Program-made: the position numbers and the translations under genes | NCBI GenBank assembly: GCA_900557355.1 | Contig: USSR01000023.1 | Location: forward strand, 1-22,329 | Direction: 5' to 3' | Length of the DNA stretch: 22,329 nucleotides | Source: an uncultured Bacteroides sp. | GTDB taxonomy: Bacteria; Bacteroidota; Bacteroidia; Bacteroidales; Bacteroidaceae | The notes under the pieces: model-generated | What the model was told of the DNA's origin: nothing | Database searches by the model: none | What the model saw: only the letters and a program-made list of their open reading frames with translations | In this document: positions 8,168 to 17,164 of the stretch, one piece after another | Layout: each line of letters begins with the position of its first letter | How positions within the stretch are numbered: the first letter of the stretch is position 1

Positions 8168-9188
8168 TGTTTCAATTTTCGCAGATCCGTCAGGAAAGGC
8201 ATGTACCTTTCCACAACCTTTGCAATAACAGAACTGATGGTTATGGACAAAATAGCCACTATGATTGTGAGGATATAATTTTTCTCAAATCCAGCACGTC
8301 CGATTATTGCGCTGCAGACTGCTGGTATCGCACCTGAAAAAAAGTAAAATACAATAGAGTTTTTGCCGATAAATGCTAACCAATTAATACGCTTCATCCG
8401 TTTTGTAATCATAATGAGTAATGCGATGCCGCAAATCAGGGTCAGAAGTCCCGACAAGTTGCAGTGACCGCTAATTCCGATAGCCTTTATTGAGTGGGTT
8501 TCCCAAGTTGAAATGAGGATTCCTGCATAGACAGCACCGACCAGCGGCCAACCACGACGTGTCATAAGGCTATCCATCTTTTCTTCGTAGCGGCAATAAA
8601 TTCCTCCCGCCACCATTACAAACACATACACCAATCCGGTCTTATAGAACCAAGGAAAATAGTCGGCCGCATCATTGGATACCGGCCCTGTATTCAGATA
8701 TAGGCCAAGTCCCGATAGGACGAATGTGACCAGCACATAGGCACGGCTACTCCGGAATCCGAGTGGCAACAAGAGAATCAGAATCATCTGGGCTACCGCC
8801 AACGCCGACGTAAACCAGCTACTGATACCGCCCCAAACCTCAAATAGATAGTGCCCCATATCCACATCAGCACCCTGAAACAGCATCTTGGGCAGATAGA
8901 GCAGCGAGGAGAAGAGCAATGTGGGGACAACTAAACGATACCACACATTGGCAAGGTCTCTTTTTACCCCCCCCTGTTAATAAATATTGACATGTTGCTT
9001 CCCGTTCGCTTCCCCAAGAAGAGATAACCGCTCACAAAGAAAAATGCATTAACATAAAATGGGGTCAAGGCGTAACCGTAAGAAACGCCTCCCGTTCCAT
9101 AATAAGCCTCACTATGAAGCAGATATACTCCAAGCATGCAAATAGCTTTTACAGAGTCAATCCAATCTTTCCGTTCTTTATCACACAT
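8164..9188 (-). CDS. Acyltransferase-3 family membrane protein, frameshifted at a G8 tract (putative phase-variable, OFF)
   Basis: This is a second acyltransferase-3 (PF01757) gene with the same kind of break. From ATG 9188 the protein begins KDWIDSVKAICMLGVYLLHSE and reaches FFFVSGYLFLG, then ends as Asn-Arg-Gly-Gly-TAA at 8964-8966, immediately after eight Gs (8967-8974). The frame carrying the rest (VKRDLANVWYRLVVPTLLF... to the TGA at 8164) is open right up to the tract. The span is 1025 bases; one extra G gives 342 codons, a 341-residue protein with the usual multiple helices. Only 74 residues are made in the present state, so it should be inactive. A GTG at 8946 could restart translation but would lack the N-terminal helix and its conserved residues. 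It would acylate a different position or sugar than the other copy. It starts 2 bases past the kinase-fusion stop. Confidence 0.85.
8967..8974 (-). repeat. Homopolymer G8 tract inside acyltransferase gene (slippage site 2)
   Basis: Eight consecutive Gs on the coding strand, preceded by A and followed directly by TAA, exactly as in the tract at 4401-4408. G9 or G6 restores the full frame. The tract falls after codon 72 here but after codon 153 in the other gene, so the two switches are not inherited from one duplicated site. Confidence 0.85.
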
Positions 9189-9189
9189 T

Positions 9190-10476
9190 TCAAAGTCGCT
9201 TTATGTTCATCTTATGCTGCTCTTCAAAGATGATTTGAAGAATCTTTTCTACGGCCTCTTGCGGTGTACCTTCATTCATCACTTTATAATATCCCTTTTT
9301 CGTTGCCAAATAATCTATTTTATGATTGATGACATCAATACTTTCTTTATCCAGTTCCTGTTTTCTCTCAAGAATGGTCTGGCTGTCAGCTGTAAGCAAG
9401 ATGTTATACCTTAACGAAGGAATAGATAATCGACCGAACCAATATAGAAATTTATGACTAAGGTAAATGCTGCTACGTCGACTGTCACAGATGATGTCAG
9501 TATAGTAGCGGTCGAATATTATAATACTACGCTTGAATAAAAAGGGATGAACTTTGATAAAATAGCCACCGACATAGTCGGTAGAATAATATGCCAGCCT
9601 CAAAATGGAGCTAAGCTTGCCTCGCTTCTTTCCTCGGTGAGGCTTGTCGAACTGACGGTCTACGCCCTTTTTTATCCCCGCAAAATGCGCCACTTCACCC
9701 AAGTTGCCCATCAATGCAGGCCGATGATGGAGCAATAGAATGCTGGGGTAAACGGCCTGCAACCTTTTTCTAATTTGATCAATCACGGTTGTCTTTCCTG
9801 AGCCGTCCGGGCCAGTGAATCCTACAGATATTCCTTTGGGATAAAATAGATTGGAGATTGTTGCAACACAATATCTCAGGGTAGAATAAGATGTCCTAAC
9901 AAAGTGGAGTACCCAAAGTTTTTGCGATACAGACGCCGCCCTCACTCCAGAAGTACAATCGTTTATTCCGATGCTCTTCAGGGCTTTGCCGATTTCCAGT
10001 GGATAAAGATTCAATGCTTCTGCTTTTACAGCTTCATATTTTAAAGGATAGTCCTCCTTCAGAATGGTGTTATATGTATATTTGGCCAAAAACTCCCAAT
10101 CTTTTCGCACATGGAATATTTCCCCATTAAATATCCTTGTTTCTAATAGGTCTTTTGCTTCAAAAAGAACTAAATTCCTGACATAAATAGAAAATAAAAA
10201 ATCAAATGAGATAATATCCGTTTTTCCTAATTGGGAGGAGGCAAATACCATAGAATGCATTTCACTCCCCTCATAATATTGTATTAAGTAAAATCCATTA
10301 TGGAAAAAGAGTCCTGCTAAAGACTTTCTAATAATAAAGAAATCCCGACGTTCTATTATGATGTCGATATCGCGTCCCGATGCATGGGGTAAGCTATCAT
10401 AATTTCGAAGTACAGCATATCTCCTTTTATTCAAAAACTGAAATACCTCGACTAATATGTATGCTACATTTTTCAT
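9190..10476 (-). CDS. Nucleotidyltransferase-like / thymidylate-kinase-like P-loop fusion protein
   Basis: A 428-residue two-part protein. Residues 15-130 hold a nucleotidyltransferase-like segment (YAVLRNYDSLPHASGRDIDII, with D36-x-D38) that lacks the usual Gly-Ser before the acidic pair. Residues 216-420 are a P-loop kinase: Walker A GFTGPDGSGKTT at 219-230, the IIFDRYYTD segment at about 319-327 as in thymidylate kinases, and a lid-like HRGKKRGK stretch. Such proteins recur in polysaccharide loci, but I know of no established substrate; activation or phosphorylation of a glycan precursor is only a guess. It overlaps the upstream glycosyltransferase by 4 bases (ATGA), and the acyltransferase follows after one base, so it belongs to the operon. 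Confidence 0.7.
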   Translation of the reverse strand: MKNVAYILVEVFQFLNKRRYAVLRNYDSLPHASGRDIDIIIERRDFFIIRKSLAGLFFHNGFYLIQYYEGSEMHSMVFASSQLGKTDIISFDFLFSIYVRNLVLFEAKDLLETRIFNGEIFHVRKDWEFLAKYTYNTILKEDYPLKYEAVKAEALNLYPLEIGKALKSIGINDCTSGVRAASVSQKLWVLHFVRTSYSTLRYCVATISNLFYPKGISVGFTGPDGSGKTTVIDQIRKRLQAVYPSILLLHHRPALMGNLGEVAHFAGIKKGVDRQFDKPHRGKKRGKLSSILRLAYYSTDYVGGYFIKVHPFLFKRSIIIFDRYYTDIICDSRRSSIYLSHKFLYWFGRLSIPSLRYNILLTADSQTILERKQELDKESIDVINHKIDYLATKKGYYKVMNEGTPQEAVEKILQIIFEEQHKMNIKRL

Positions 10477-11459
10477 TTTATTCTTAATATATTATGCTTA
10501 AACTTATCTATTATATAGGTAGGTTTATACCAAACCGATTTTAGGATGGTCCATCCCCCCTTGATAAATGAGTGCTCTTTGAGATAGAAAACTCCGTTTC
10601 GCAAACAGTCTGCCGCTTTGGCATCCTTTTCTATTCTTTTCAAATCTTCAGCTATTTGATTGCGGAATTCTATAAAGGTGAATTCCTTTTCTCCGGCTCG
10701 GCGACGAAGCAAGTTCGTCTTCGTATAACGCATCTTTATTATCATATTGAATGAGTTCGATGATAACCCGCCTGATTTTCTGTATTTATATAATATTTCC
10801 GGCACCACTACAATTGCTTTTCCATCCACATAGAAGTCGCTCATTCGTGTCCAGAGATCTAAATCTTCGCAGAAATCCTGAAAACGCGGTTTGCCTTCGG
10901 GAAACCCGTCAATTGCATGACCACCGATTGACAATGCTAATTGCCGATCATAGATTGCCGATGTCAGCATAAATATTAGTTTTTTGTTCTTCGCTTTTAT
11001 GTAAAATTTTTCTTTACTTTTTTCTCCAAGAAAGATGCCTCCCCCGATCCTCCTCCCCAAACGGTCTATATATTCGACATAGCATCCCACAGCCATCAAG
11101 TCCCCGTCCGATGTAATCTTGTCATACATCTGTTTAATTGCGTTATGATATAGCAAATCATCCGAATCCAGAAACATCATGTATGTCGTCTTTGCATAGT
11201 GTTCGGCAAAATGCCGTGCATAAGCTAGGCCATGGTTCTCGTCAAAATCTATCAATTCGTACTGGCGTGGATGTTGCTCAAAGAACTTCCGGACAATAGA
11301 CACACTGCTATCCGTACTGCAATCGTTCACTATAATCAAGTGGAATTCCTGCATAGTCTGGTTCAGTACAGATTGCAGGGTTTCCTCAATGTATCTCTCC
11401 GCATTGTACATGCAGATGGCAAGCGTTAGATTAACTTTATAATTATTATCAGTATTCAT
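10473..11459 (-). CDS. Glycosyltransferase, GT2 family
   Basis: A 328-residue GT-A glycosyltransferase of family 2. Visible motifs are the N-terminal LTLAICMYNAERYIEETLQS, the nucleotide-binding VNDCSTDSS (44-52), and the D-x-D equivalent FLDSDD (D98, D100, D101); a late SGGLSSNSF segment is acceptor-side. It should use a nucleotide sugar and act on the lipid-linked repeat unit; many GT2 proteins of this shape transfer galactose, glucose or GlcNAc, which cannot be resolved here. It starts 10 bases after the preceding glycosyltransferase and overlaps the kinase fusion by 4 bases. Near the C-terminus the codons Lys-Gly-Gly-Trp contain an in-frame G6 run (10555-10560), a possible minor slippage site. 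Confidence 0.9.
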   Translation of the reverse strand: MNTDNNYKVNLTLAICMYNAERYIEETLQSVLNQTMQEFHLIIVNDCSTDSSVSIVRKFFEQHPRQYELIDFDENHGLAYARHFAEHYAKTTYMMFLDSDDLLYHNAIKQMYDKITSDGDLMAVGCYVEYIDRLGRRIGGGIFLGEKSKEKFYIKAKNKKLIFMLTSAIYDRQLALSIGGHAIDGFPEGKPRFQDFCEDLDLWTRMSDFYVDGKAIVVVPEILYKYRKSGGLSSNSFNMIIKMRYTKTNLLRRRAGEKEFTFIEFRNQIAEDLKRIEKDAKAADCLRNGVFYLKEHSFIKGGWTILKSVWYKPTYIIDKFKHNILRIK

Positions 11460-11469
11460 TATATTTAGC

Positions 11470-12612
11470 TTATAAATTTAAGAAAGTCGTTCTACATTGA
11501 GTAGCTTCATATTCAGGAGAAAGTAATCGTTTACATTCTTTGAAATCAAGATCTTTTAATGTCGATTTGTTGAATGTGCATATAAACCGAATCAGTTCAT
11601 CCATTGTATCAAACTGTTTTCCGACATTGACTCTGCTGAAAATTTTGTCAAAGTAATCATTATGCAACGAGAGAATGATTTTTTCACGATCTAAGGCATC
11701 ACACAGCGCTCCGCTTGCTGTGAACCGATACATATCCATCGGATACATAAACACCAGGCAATCCATAGAATCAATATAGCGATTAAGCTCCTCTTTAGGT
11801 ATATGTTTTATTTCAGTACCCGGGATGTATTTCACTTCGAACTTGTCAAGCAATGCAGTGTCGCAGATCACTCTTCCCAAAGTATAGAATTCAATGTCAG
11901 GCCTATTTTTTAAGGCTTCTCCTAATTTGAGTATTTGCTTTATTTTATCCGAGGTATTAGACAATGTTCCTACTGTGCCTATTTTGAATTTACTGTTGAT
12001 TATAGCTTTCTCTGTTGTTACTTTTTGAGGAATAAATGTATGTTCAAATGATATGAACTTGTCTGCCACTTGCTGGGCAAATACTTTTTTTACATTATTG
12101 AGGATAGTTTTACTGGCTACACAGAAATATAGATTGTTTGCTATGACGAATTTCTTTGATCGAAATAAGTTTAAGGCTGTCTGCGAAAGTTTGTTTAGGC
12201 GGGTTCCGGAGATGAGGAAGCCCAATTCCCCATGACACATTATTACTACTTTTATTTTACGATATCGTGCAATGCGATTTATTTGGCTCATTGCCCATAG
12301 CGGATTGGCATTATAGAAAAGGGTAGAATGACATGGAGCGCGAAGAAGCATCAGCAAAGCCCAGAGATTGGAAACTATTCCCTCCATAAATGCTCCCAAT
12401 GATCCTTTCATTTTTGGAGAAAGATATATTGAATGTCGCCGGATATTTGCGGGAAAGACACCTGCTATTTTTTCTACGCATCTCTGCGAACCGCATGTTG
12501 CGTAATAATCTATCTCATCGTATATCTCAGAGAACATTTTCAATGAGGAGGCATTGAAAGTCTCGTGCGTTGTCCCATGCGAAAACGCATCAACGTAAAT
12601 AAGTCTGTTCAT
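11470..12612 (-). CDS. Putative GT-B glycosyltransferase
   Basis: A 380-residue soluble protein with a GT-B-like layout: an N-terminal half beginning MNRLIYVDAFSHGTTHETFN, with VIMCHGELGF in the middle, then KIGTVGTLSNTSDKIKQIL as the start of the donor half, and a C-terminal donor-site-like stretch (VFMYPMDMYRFTASGALCDAL). A typical E-x7-E motif is absent, so the family call is moderate. Position and size fit a sugar transferase of the repeat unit: its ATG at 12612 overlaps the GT2 stop as ATGA, and another GT2 follows after 10 bases. No signal peptide or membrane segment is obvious apart from a hydrophobic helix near residues 75-90 (IVSNLWALLMLL), which may be peripheral. Confidence 0.65.
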   Translation of the reverse strand: MNRLIYVDAFSHGTTHETFNASSLKMFSEIYDEIDYYATCGSQRCVEKIAGVFPANIRRHSIYLSPKMKGSLGAFMEGIVSNLWALLMLLRAPCHSTLFYNANPLWAMSQINRIARYRKIKVVIMCHGELGFLISGTRLNKLSQTALNLFRSKKFVIANNLYFCVASKTILNNVKKVFAQQVADKFISFEHTFIPQKVTTEKAIINSKFKIGTVGTLSNTSDKIKQILKLGEALKNRPDIEFYTLGRVICDTALLDKFEVKYIPGTEIKHIPKEELNRYIDSMDCLVFMYPMDMYRFTASGALCDALDREKIILSLHNDYFDKIFSRVNVGKQFDTMDELIRFICTFNKSTLKDLDFKECKRLLSPEYEATQCRTTFLNL

Positions 12613-13478
12613 ATTTTAAAGAATAATTTGGATGTTGCACATAAGTCTTTCCTGCTTTTTTCATTGACGAAGACAAGAGGCAAATAGAGCAGGGATATTA
12701 GTCTGAATAACACATATTTGCCGCTGCTGTAGCGTTTTCTCATATATATCATCATCCCTTCAAAATACATCTGCGCGCGCACTCCCGACAAGGCGTTTCC
12801 CTTCCCCGATGACGCACATTCCAGATGCACGATTTCCGGCCCGGGGATAATCAGGCGTTTATATCCGCACCTCGAATACCTTAGCTGCATTTCCGTCTCT
12901 TCAAAATACATGAAGAAATCCGGATCGAATAAACCAAACTGTTCAATCACATGTTGTCGGATAAAAAGGTCGGCTCCAGTGATATAATCCACTTCAAATG
13001 GAGGTTCTATATGGTTGTTCCTATTGAATTTCAATCGGAAATAATAACCGGCAAAAAATTTCAGCATGGTTGTTATTGTAGGAAAAAGGGCATAAGATCC
13101 ATTGGGAGTGATTCCGTCGGATGCTCGCAGGATAGAGCCTATGCATGCTACGTTGTTGGGCATTTTCTCCATCTCTTCGTAAAACAAGTAGAGTGCGTTG
13201 TTTAGTAATCGTGTATCTGAGTTTAAGAGGAAAACATACTTTCCTGACGAATATTTATATCCCAGGTTATTCGCTTTCCCGAATCCTAAATTCGATCCGC
13301 TTTCTACGAAAATAATTCTTCTGTCTTGGCTCAGCACTTCAAAACTTCCGTCTGCCGATGCATTGTCCACTACAATGACTTCAAATTCCACGCCGGACGT
13401 ATGGCTATAAATGCTGTCTATGCACGCCCGGGTCAGCTCACAGGTGTTGTAGTTCACTATGATTACAGATACATCCAT
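12609..13478 (-). CDS. Glycosyltransferase, GT2 family (rhamnosyltransferase-like)
   Basis: From the ATG at 13478 (AGGA five bases upstream) this is a 289-residue GT2 enzyme. A longer frame back to 13577 exists, but its first 33 residues overlap the polymerase gene and look non-coding; an ATG at 13490 is the other candidate. Motifs: MDVSVIIVNYNT at the start, VVDNASADGS (37-46), NLGFGKANN (63-71), LLNSDTRL (84-91) and the late GADLFIRQHVIEQFGLFDPD/FFMYFEETEMQLR block typical of WbbL-type rhamnosyltransferases. It ends with a hydrophobic helix followed by a basic tail. It overlaps the polymerase by 41 bases and the following gene by 4. Confidence 0.88.
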   Translation of the reverse strand: MDVSVIIVNYNTCELTRACIDSIYSHTSGVEFEVIVVDNASADGSFEVLSQDRRIIFVESGSNLGFGKANNLGYKYSSGKYVFLLNSDTRLLNNALYLFYEEMEKMPNNVACIGSILRASDGITPNGSYALFPTITTMLKFFAGYYFRLKFNRNNHIEPPFEVDYITGADLFIRQHVIEQFGLFDPDFFMYFEETEMQLRYSRCGYKRLIIPGPEIVHLECASSGKGNALSGVRAQMYFEGMMIYMRKRYSSGKYVLFRLISLLYLPLVFVNEKSRKDLCATSKLFFKI

Positions 13479-14637
13479 AATTGTCCTCATGAAGAATGAT
13501 GCAATAGAAAAAAATGGCAAATAGCAGCATGGCGGAGCACTCTGTACCTGTCCCAAAACAGTGGATGGTGGGAACAATTAGCACCCACAAGGCGTAAAAA
13601 CGTAGATAAGTGGGGAAGCCTTTGTTAAGCAAGGCCACGAATACAAAACGATAGATAAACAGCATCATGGCAAGCCCGTACATATAAAAAGTTCCTATCA
13701 AACCTATATCAGACACAAAGGCTAAACGGGATTTGCTGACACGCACCAATTCATATAAATAAGGTGAACCGGCACAGGGCTTTCCATTTCCCAAAAGAGT
13801 ATTGTAGAAGTTGTAATCGCGTTCCAATACATAATAGTAGATAGCTTGCCACCGATTGTAATGCGTATCGTTCAATTGGCCTCTTGTTTCTTCCATCAGA
13901 GCGTCGAATACAAAAAGTAAATAGCTACCACATCCTATGATAAGAATAGATAGAATCAGCCATTTTATTCTAAAATCAGAACGCAATAGCACGTAAAGAT
14001 AAAAAGGAACGGCAATAAGCAATGTGCTACGGTTTTGTACAATGAAGATGTAAGCCATAAACAAAGAGAACCATACCAGCAAATGTTTCTGCTGCTTGTA
14101 TTTTATAAGGACTTTGTAGCCCAATATATAGAAATAAAAGACTGCGCATGGGAATCCTGGGGCTGCTGCAAGAAAGTCCAGATCGCCCTGGTTGCGCAGA
14201 AATCCTAATAACTTGTGTAAATCCACAAACCATACAGGAAAAAAGAATGCTATTACTGCCAGAATCAAGGCGATGATACCAAGTATGTTGAAAGCTCGGA
14301 ATATATCTTCTTCTGTAGGTCCAATTTTGAACAGTACCAACAGAAAGATGAAGCTATATTCAAAGCGGTTGGCTACGACGGTGGAAAAAAAGTCCTGATG
14401 AAATCTGTTGAATGTAGGGGTGAGTTGGCTTAGAAATAGCAACATGAAAAAGCATATCACATATAATTGGTTCTTAAGGGTGTACAAGGGTGAATATCCT
14501 TTATAATAAAAGAACCCGAAGAGGCTCCATCCCATAGTGCATACATATGGGATGTTGTTATCTAATGGCAAAAGGTTATTATTTAAATAACCAAATGATA
14601 CCAAGCCCAATATAACCAGATAGGTAGATTTATCCAT
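13438..14637 (-). CDS. wzy: Wzy-like O-antigen/capsule repeat-unit polymerase
   Basis: A 399-residue integral membrane protein with roughly ten or more hydrophobic segments (for example YVICFFMLLFLSQL, ILGIIALILAVIAFFFPVWF, LLVWFSLFMAYIFIV, LILSILIIGCGSYLLFVF). The VQNRSTLLIA stretch and the long periplasmic-type loop containing ETRGQLNDTHYNRWQAIYYY followed by SDIGLIGTFYMYG are typical of Wzy polymerases, which join flipped repeat units in the periplasm. Sequence conservation in this family is very low, so the call rests on topology and on its place next to Wzx and several glycosyltransferases. The start is an ATG at 14637. The C-terminus overlaps the following GT2 gene by 41 bases. Confidence 0.82.
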   Translation of the reverse strand: MDKSTYLVILGLVSFGYLNNNLLPLDNNIPYVCTMGWSLFGFFYYKGYSPLYTLKNQLYVICFFMLLFLSQLTPTFNRFHQDFFSTVVANRFEYSFIFLLVLFKIGPTEEDIFRAFNILGIIALILAVIAFFFPVWFVDLHKLLGFLRNQGDLDFLAAAPGFPCAVFYFYILGYKVLIKYKQQKHLLVWFSLFMAYIFIVQNRSTLLIAVPFYLYVLLRSDFRIKWLILSILIIGCGSYLLFVFDALMEETRGQLNDTHYNRWQAIYYYVLERDYNFYNTLLGNGKPCAGSPYLYELVRVSKSRLAFVSDIGLIGTFYMYGLAMMLFIYRFVFVALLNKGFPTYLRFYALWVLIVPTIHCFGTGTECSAMLLFAIFFYCIILHEDNYGCICNHSELQHL

Positions 14638-14751
14638 TTATCTATTTTTTCCTAAAGTAAATTTTGCATATTTGTCAACGAATATTGCGAACATCCATTG
14701 AACGGGTATTGAAAGAGGAAGAGAAACCAAGCTTTATTACTGCGTATCATG

Positions 14752-15495
14752 TTAGAAAAATGGTATAGGTTTACCATCGAAATTATAGCAAAGATTCTTG
14801 TTCCGTAATCCGATTTTTCGTGCGGGAACACCGGCGACAATCGTAAATGGCGGTACGTCTTTGGTTACTACGGAGCCGGCGGCTACCACAGCTCCTTCGC
14901 CAATGTGCACACCATGCAAGATAATGGCATTCGGTCCTATCCAGGCACGGTCTCCGATATTGACGGAAAAGGCATCACTGGAGTTGCATCTGAACATCGG
15001 GTCTCGATGGTCGTGCTGTTCGGTATAGATACTTATATTGCTGCTGAAATTTACGTTTTTGCCGATGGTAATGCCATTACGGGCATCAAGAAGGGCTTTG
15101 TCGCCTATGATACTCCCTTTCCCAATTTTCAGTTTGCCGGGACAGCGGATTTCCGCTCCCCAACAGATAATGACCTTCTGTTCCATCTGCACAAGAAAGA
15201 TTCTGCGATAAATAAAATTCCGTATGTGATGCGATGGAATCAGCCCTGTCTGGAAGTCCATGTATCGCATGTAGCCTCTTATATAAAAAGTAACTTTTCT
15301 TATATGAATAGTGAGTCTGTTTTTTACATTCATGGGGGCGCTCTTTTTGCCGGAATTGTCGCTGCAATCCTTTTTCTTCTTTGCATCCTTGTAGCACATT
15401 ATCCTCATTATTGGTGATAAGCAGATGAATGCTATCCATTTGGCACTAATGACAATAGCCAATAGGATAAATGGAAACAATATATGATTGGTCAT
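14752..15495 (-). CDS. Hexapeptide-repeat (left-handed beta-helix) O-acetyltransferase
   Basis: A 247-residue protein. Residues 1-30 are hydrophobic ([23 protein letters not shown]), a probable membrane anchor, followed by a basic Lys-rich linker. From about residue 110 on there are hexapeptide repeats ([40 protein letters not shown], then [20 protein letters not shown] and [20 protein letters not shown]) ending in [10 protein letters not shown]. The histidine in TEQHDHRDP is the likely catalytic base of WcaF/Maa-type acetyl-CoA-dependent enzymes. It probably acetylates a sugar precursor or repeat unit. Met55 is an alternative start that would remove the anchor. It is the only acylating enzyme in the locus with an intact frame, and sits between the flippase and the polymerase with gaps of 63 and 114 bases. 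Confidence 0.87.
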   Translation of the reverse strand: MTNHILFPFILLAIVISAKWIAFICLSPIMRIMCYKDAKKKKDCSDNSGKKSAPMNVKNRLTIHIRKVTFYIRGYMRYMDFQTGLIPSHHIRNFIYRRIFLVQMEQKVIICWGAEIRCPGKLKIGKGSIIGDKALLDARNGITIGKNVNFSSNISIYTEQHDHRDPMFRCNSSDAFSVNIGDRAWIGPNAIILHGVHIGEGAVVAAGSVVTKDVPPFTIVAGVPARKIGLRNKNLCYNFDGKPIPFF

Positions 15496-15558
15496 ATCAA
15501 TATAAATAAGTTATGTATTAATCTATGTATGGATAGGAGCCATAACACTTACTATCCA

Positions 15559-17097
15559 TTATTTTCTTTTCGTAAATCGATGTATGAAATCGCGCATCCC
15601 TTTTGATACTATATACATTGAAACGATGGAGCAGAAGGACATGATTGTGAAAAACAAGAATGCGCTAAAGAGCCAGTTCATCCAACTTGCCATCGGAAAG
15701 TCTTTTTTTAGTAACAAATCATATATTCTTATAGAGAGAATATAAGATACCACTATGGGTGTGATGTGAATAAAGAAGACCTGCCAGTATTTATAGAACG
15801 GCAACTTGAATCCTTTTGAAAACAAAAAATAAGGTTTCCAGATATAGATAATAATCAGCATCGATAACAAAGGACCGCAAAGAACCCCGGGTAATCCCCA
15901 CAGTGATCCGAATACCATTGATGTAGCGATAAATAGGGCAGATTCCGCGACGGGAGCCCACACATCATAAAACAGACCGTAGCCATAAATAAAGGCATCT
16001 GTTGTTCCGCGTAACATATACATAAAAAGCTGCAAGGCAATGACATTCACAATTAGACTTTGCAAGGGATATTCTTCTCCCAGCCAAATCGAAATAAACG
16101 GAGAACTGAGAACGGCAATGCAGGTGGCCGAGATTCCGGCTATTAACATGCGGACCGCAAAAAGTTCCTGATAAATTTTAACTATCTTTTCAATATTCCC
16201 TTCAGAAATCAGATTACCAACACCGGCACTTGTACTGTCAAGAATGCCCGAAATAAGTCCTTGTAGCTTTTGGGTAATCAGCGTGTAATTTCCGTATAAA
16301 GCCACAATGGGCAGTGAAACGTAAGAGTAGATGAGGAAAGGAGTTAATTGATACTGTACAAAAGTAGTAACTTTATGTATAAATAGTTGTTTAACATATT
16401 TCCCTATTTCCGGATACTTCTTGAATAATTTGCGTCCCAGTTTAAGGTCGCTTGCCAACCACGGATAGACTTTATCGATACGCCAGTTTAGAATAAGCGT
16501 ATAGATGAAGCCGAATATTAATTCATTAATCAGATAAAGTGCAAAACTGCGAATATACAAAGCTAAAAGCATTTGTAAGATAATTTTGGTGCTTGTAACA
16601 ACTTGATAGTAACTTGTGACCTCATAATTCCGTTGGTCGGCCGAGAGCAAGGTCTGTCGGTAGTTGATGAAATAGCCGAATAAGGATGACGCCAAATAGG
16701 CATAATAGCCAATATAAATGATAAGCCATGTAAACGAGGTATTTGGAAAAATCCAGGGCAGGAAGAAAGATAGGATAACCCCTGCACCCAGTATGTATAA
16801 TCCGATGCAACGGTATAAATAGCCGAAAATCGAAATGATTTCATTTATTTTTATCTTGTCATCTTCGTAGATGGGTTTGTATAACACATACCCGATGGCA
16901 CTTCCTACTCCTAATTCTGCAAGATTCAGGAAACTGAGGAGGCTGGATAAAGTGCCCGTTAACCCGATGAACTCAACTCCCAACTGGTCTATGAATATCT
17001 TACGTGAGAAAAAGGCTATGACAAGTGACACCAGATAACAAATCAAGTTGATCCGGGCATTCAGGAGGCTTTTTTTAATTCTCGATTCTTTGGACAT
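15559..17097 (-). CDS. wzx: Wzx-like polysaccharide flippase (MOP superfamily)
   Basis: A 512-residue membrane protein with about 12-14 hydrophobic helices, the size and topology of Wzx flippases, which move the undecaprenyl-linked repeat unit across the inner membrane. The start of the family is recognisable: LVSLVIAFFSRKIFIDQLGV, EFIGLTGTLSSLLSFLNLAELGVGSAIGY. A GTG at 17109 would add four residues; the ATG at 17097 gives the normal start and was chosen. It lies 67 bases downstream of the HAD-type gene and 63 upstream of the acetyltransferase. A seven-A run (17070-17076 on the coding strand) early in the gene is in frame. Confidence 0.9.
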   Translation of the reverse strand: MSKESRIKKSLLNARINLICYLVSLVIAFFSRKIFIDQLGVEFIGLTGTLSSLLSFLNLAELGVGSAIGYVLYKPIYEDDKIKINEIISIFGYLYRCIGLYILGAGVILSFFLPWIFPNTSFTWLIIYIGYYAYLASSLFGYFINYRQTLLSADQRNYEVTSYYQVVTSTKIILQMLLALYIRSFALYLINELIFGFIYTLILNWRIDKVYPWLASDLKLGRKLFKKYPEIGKYVKQLFIHKVTTFVQYQLTPFLIYSYVSLPIVALYGNYTLITQKLQGLISGILDSTSAGVGNLISEGNIEKIVKIYQELFAVRMLIAGISATCIAVLSSPFISIWLGEEYPLQSLIVNVIALQLFMYMLRGTTDAFIYGYGLFYDVWAPVAESALFIATSMVFGSLWGLPGVLCGPLLSMLIIIYIWKPYFLFSKGFKLPFYKYWQVFFIHITPIVVSYILSIRIYDLLLKKDFPMASWMNWLFSAFLFFTIMSFCSIVSMYIVSKGMRDFIHRFTKRK

Positions 17098-17164
17098 AGA
17101 GCAACTCACGGTATAACTATAACCTTCATAAAGATGTAATAACTTTATATTGTTATTTTATCCT

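Noticed and set aside
12609..13577. A 322-residue version of the GT2 gene starting at 13577.
   Set aside because: The extra N-terminal residues overlap the polymerase gene and do not resemble the family; the ATG at 13478 has a good ribosome site.
14652..14840. A 62-codon minus-strand frame between the acetyltransferase and polymerase.
   Set aside because: Two-thirds of it overlaps the acetyltransferase in another frame, and it has no family features.
14905..15417. A 170-codon plus-strand frame opposite the hexapeptide acetyltransferase.
   Set aside because: The minus strand carries a clear repeat-containing enzyme; the plus frame has no recognisable domain.
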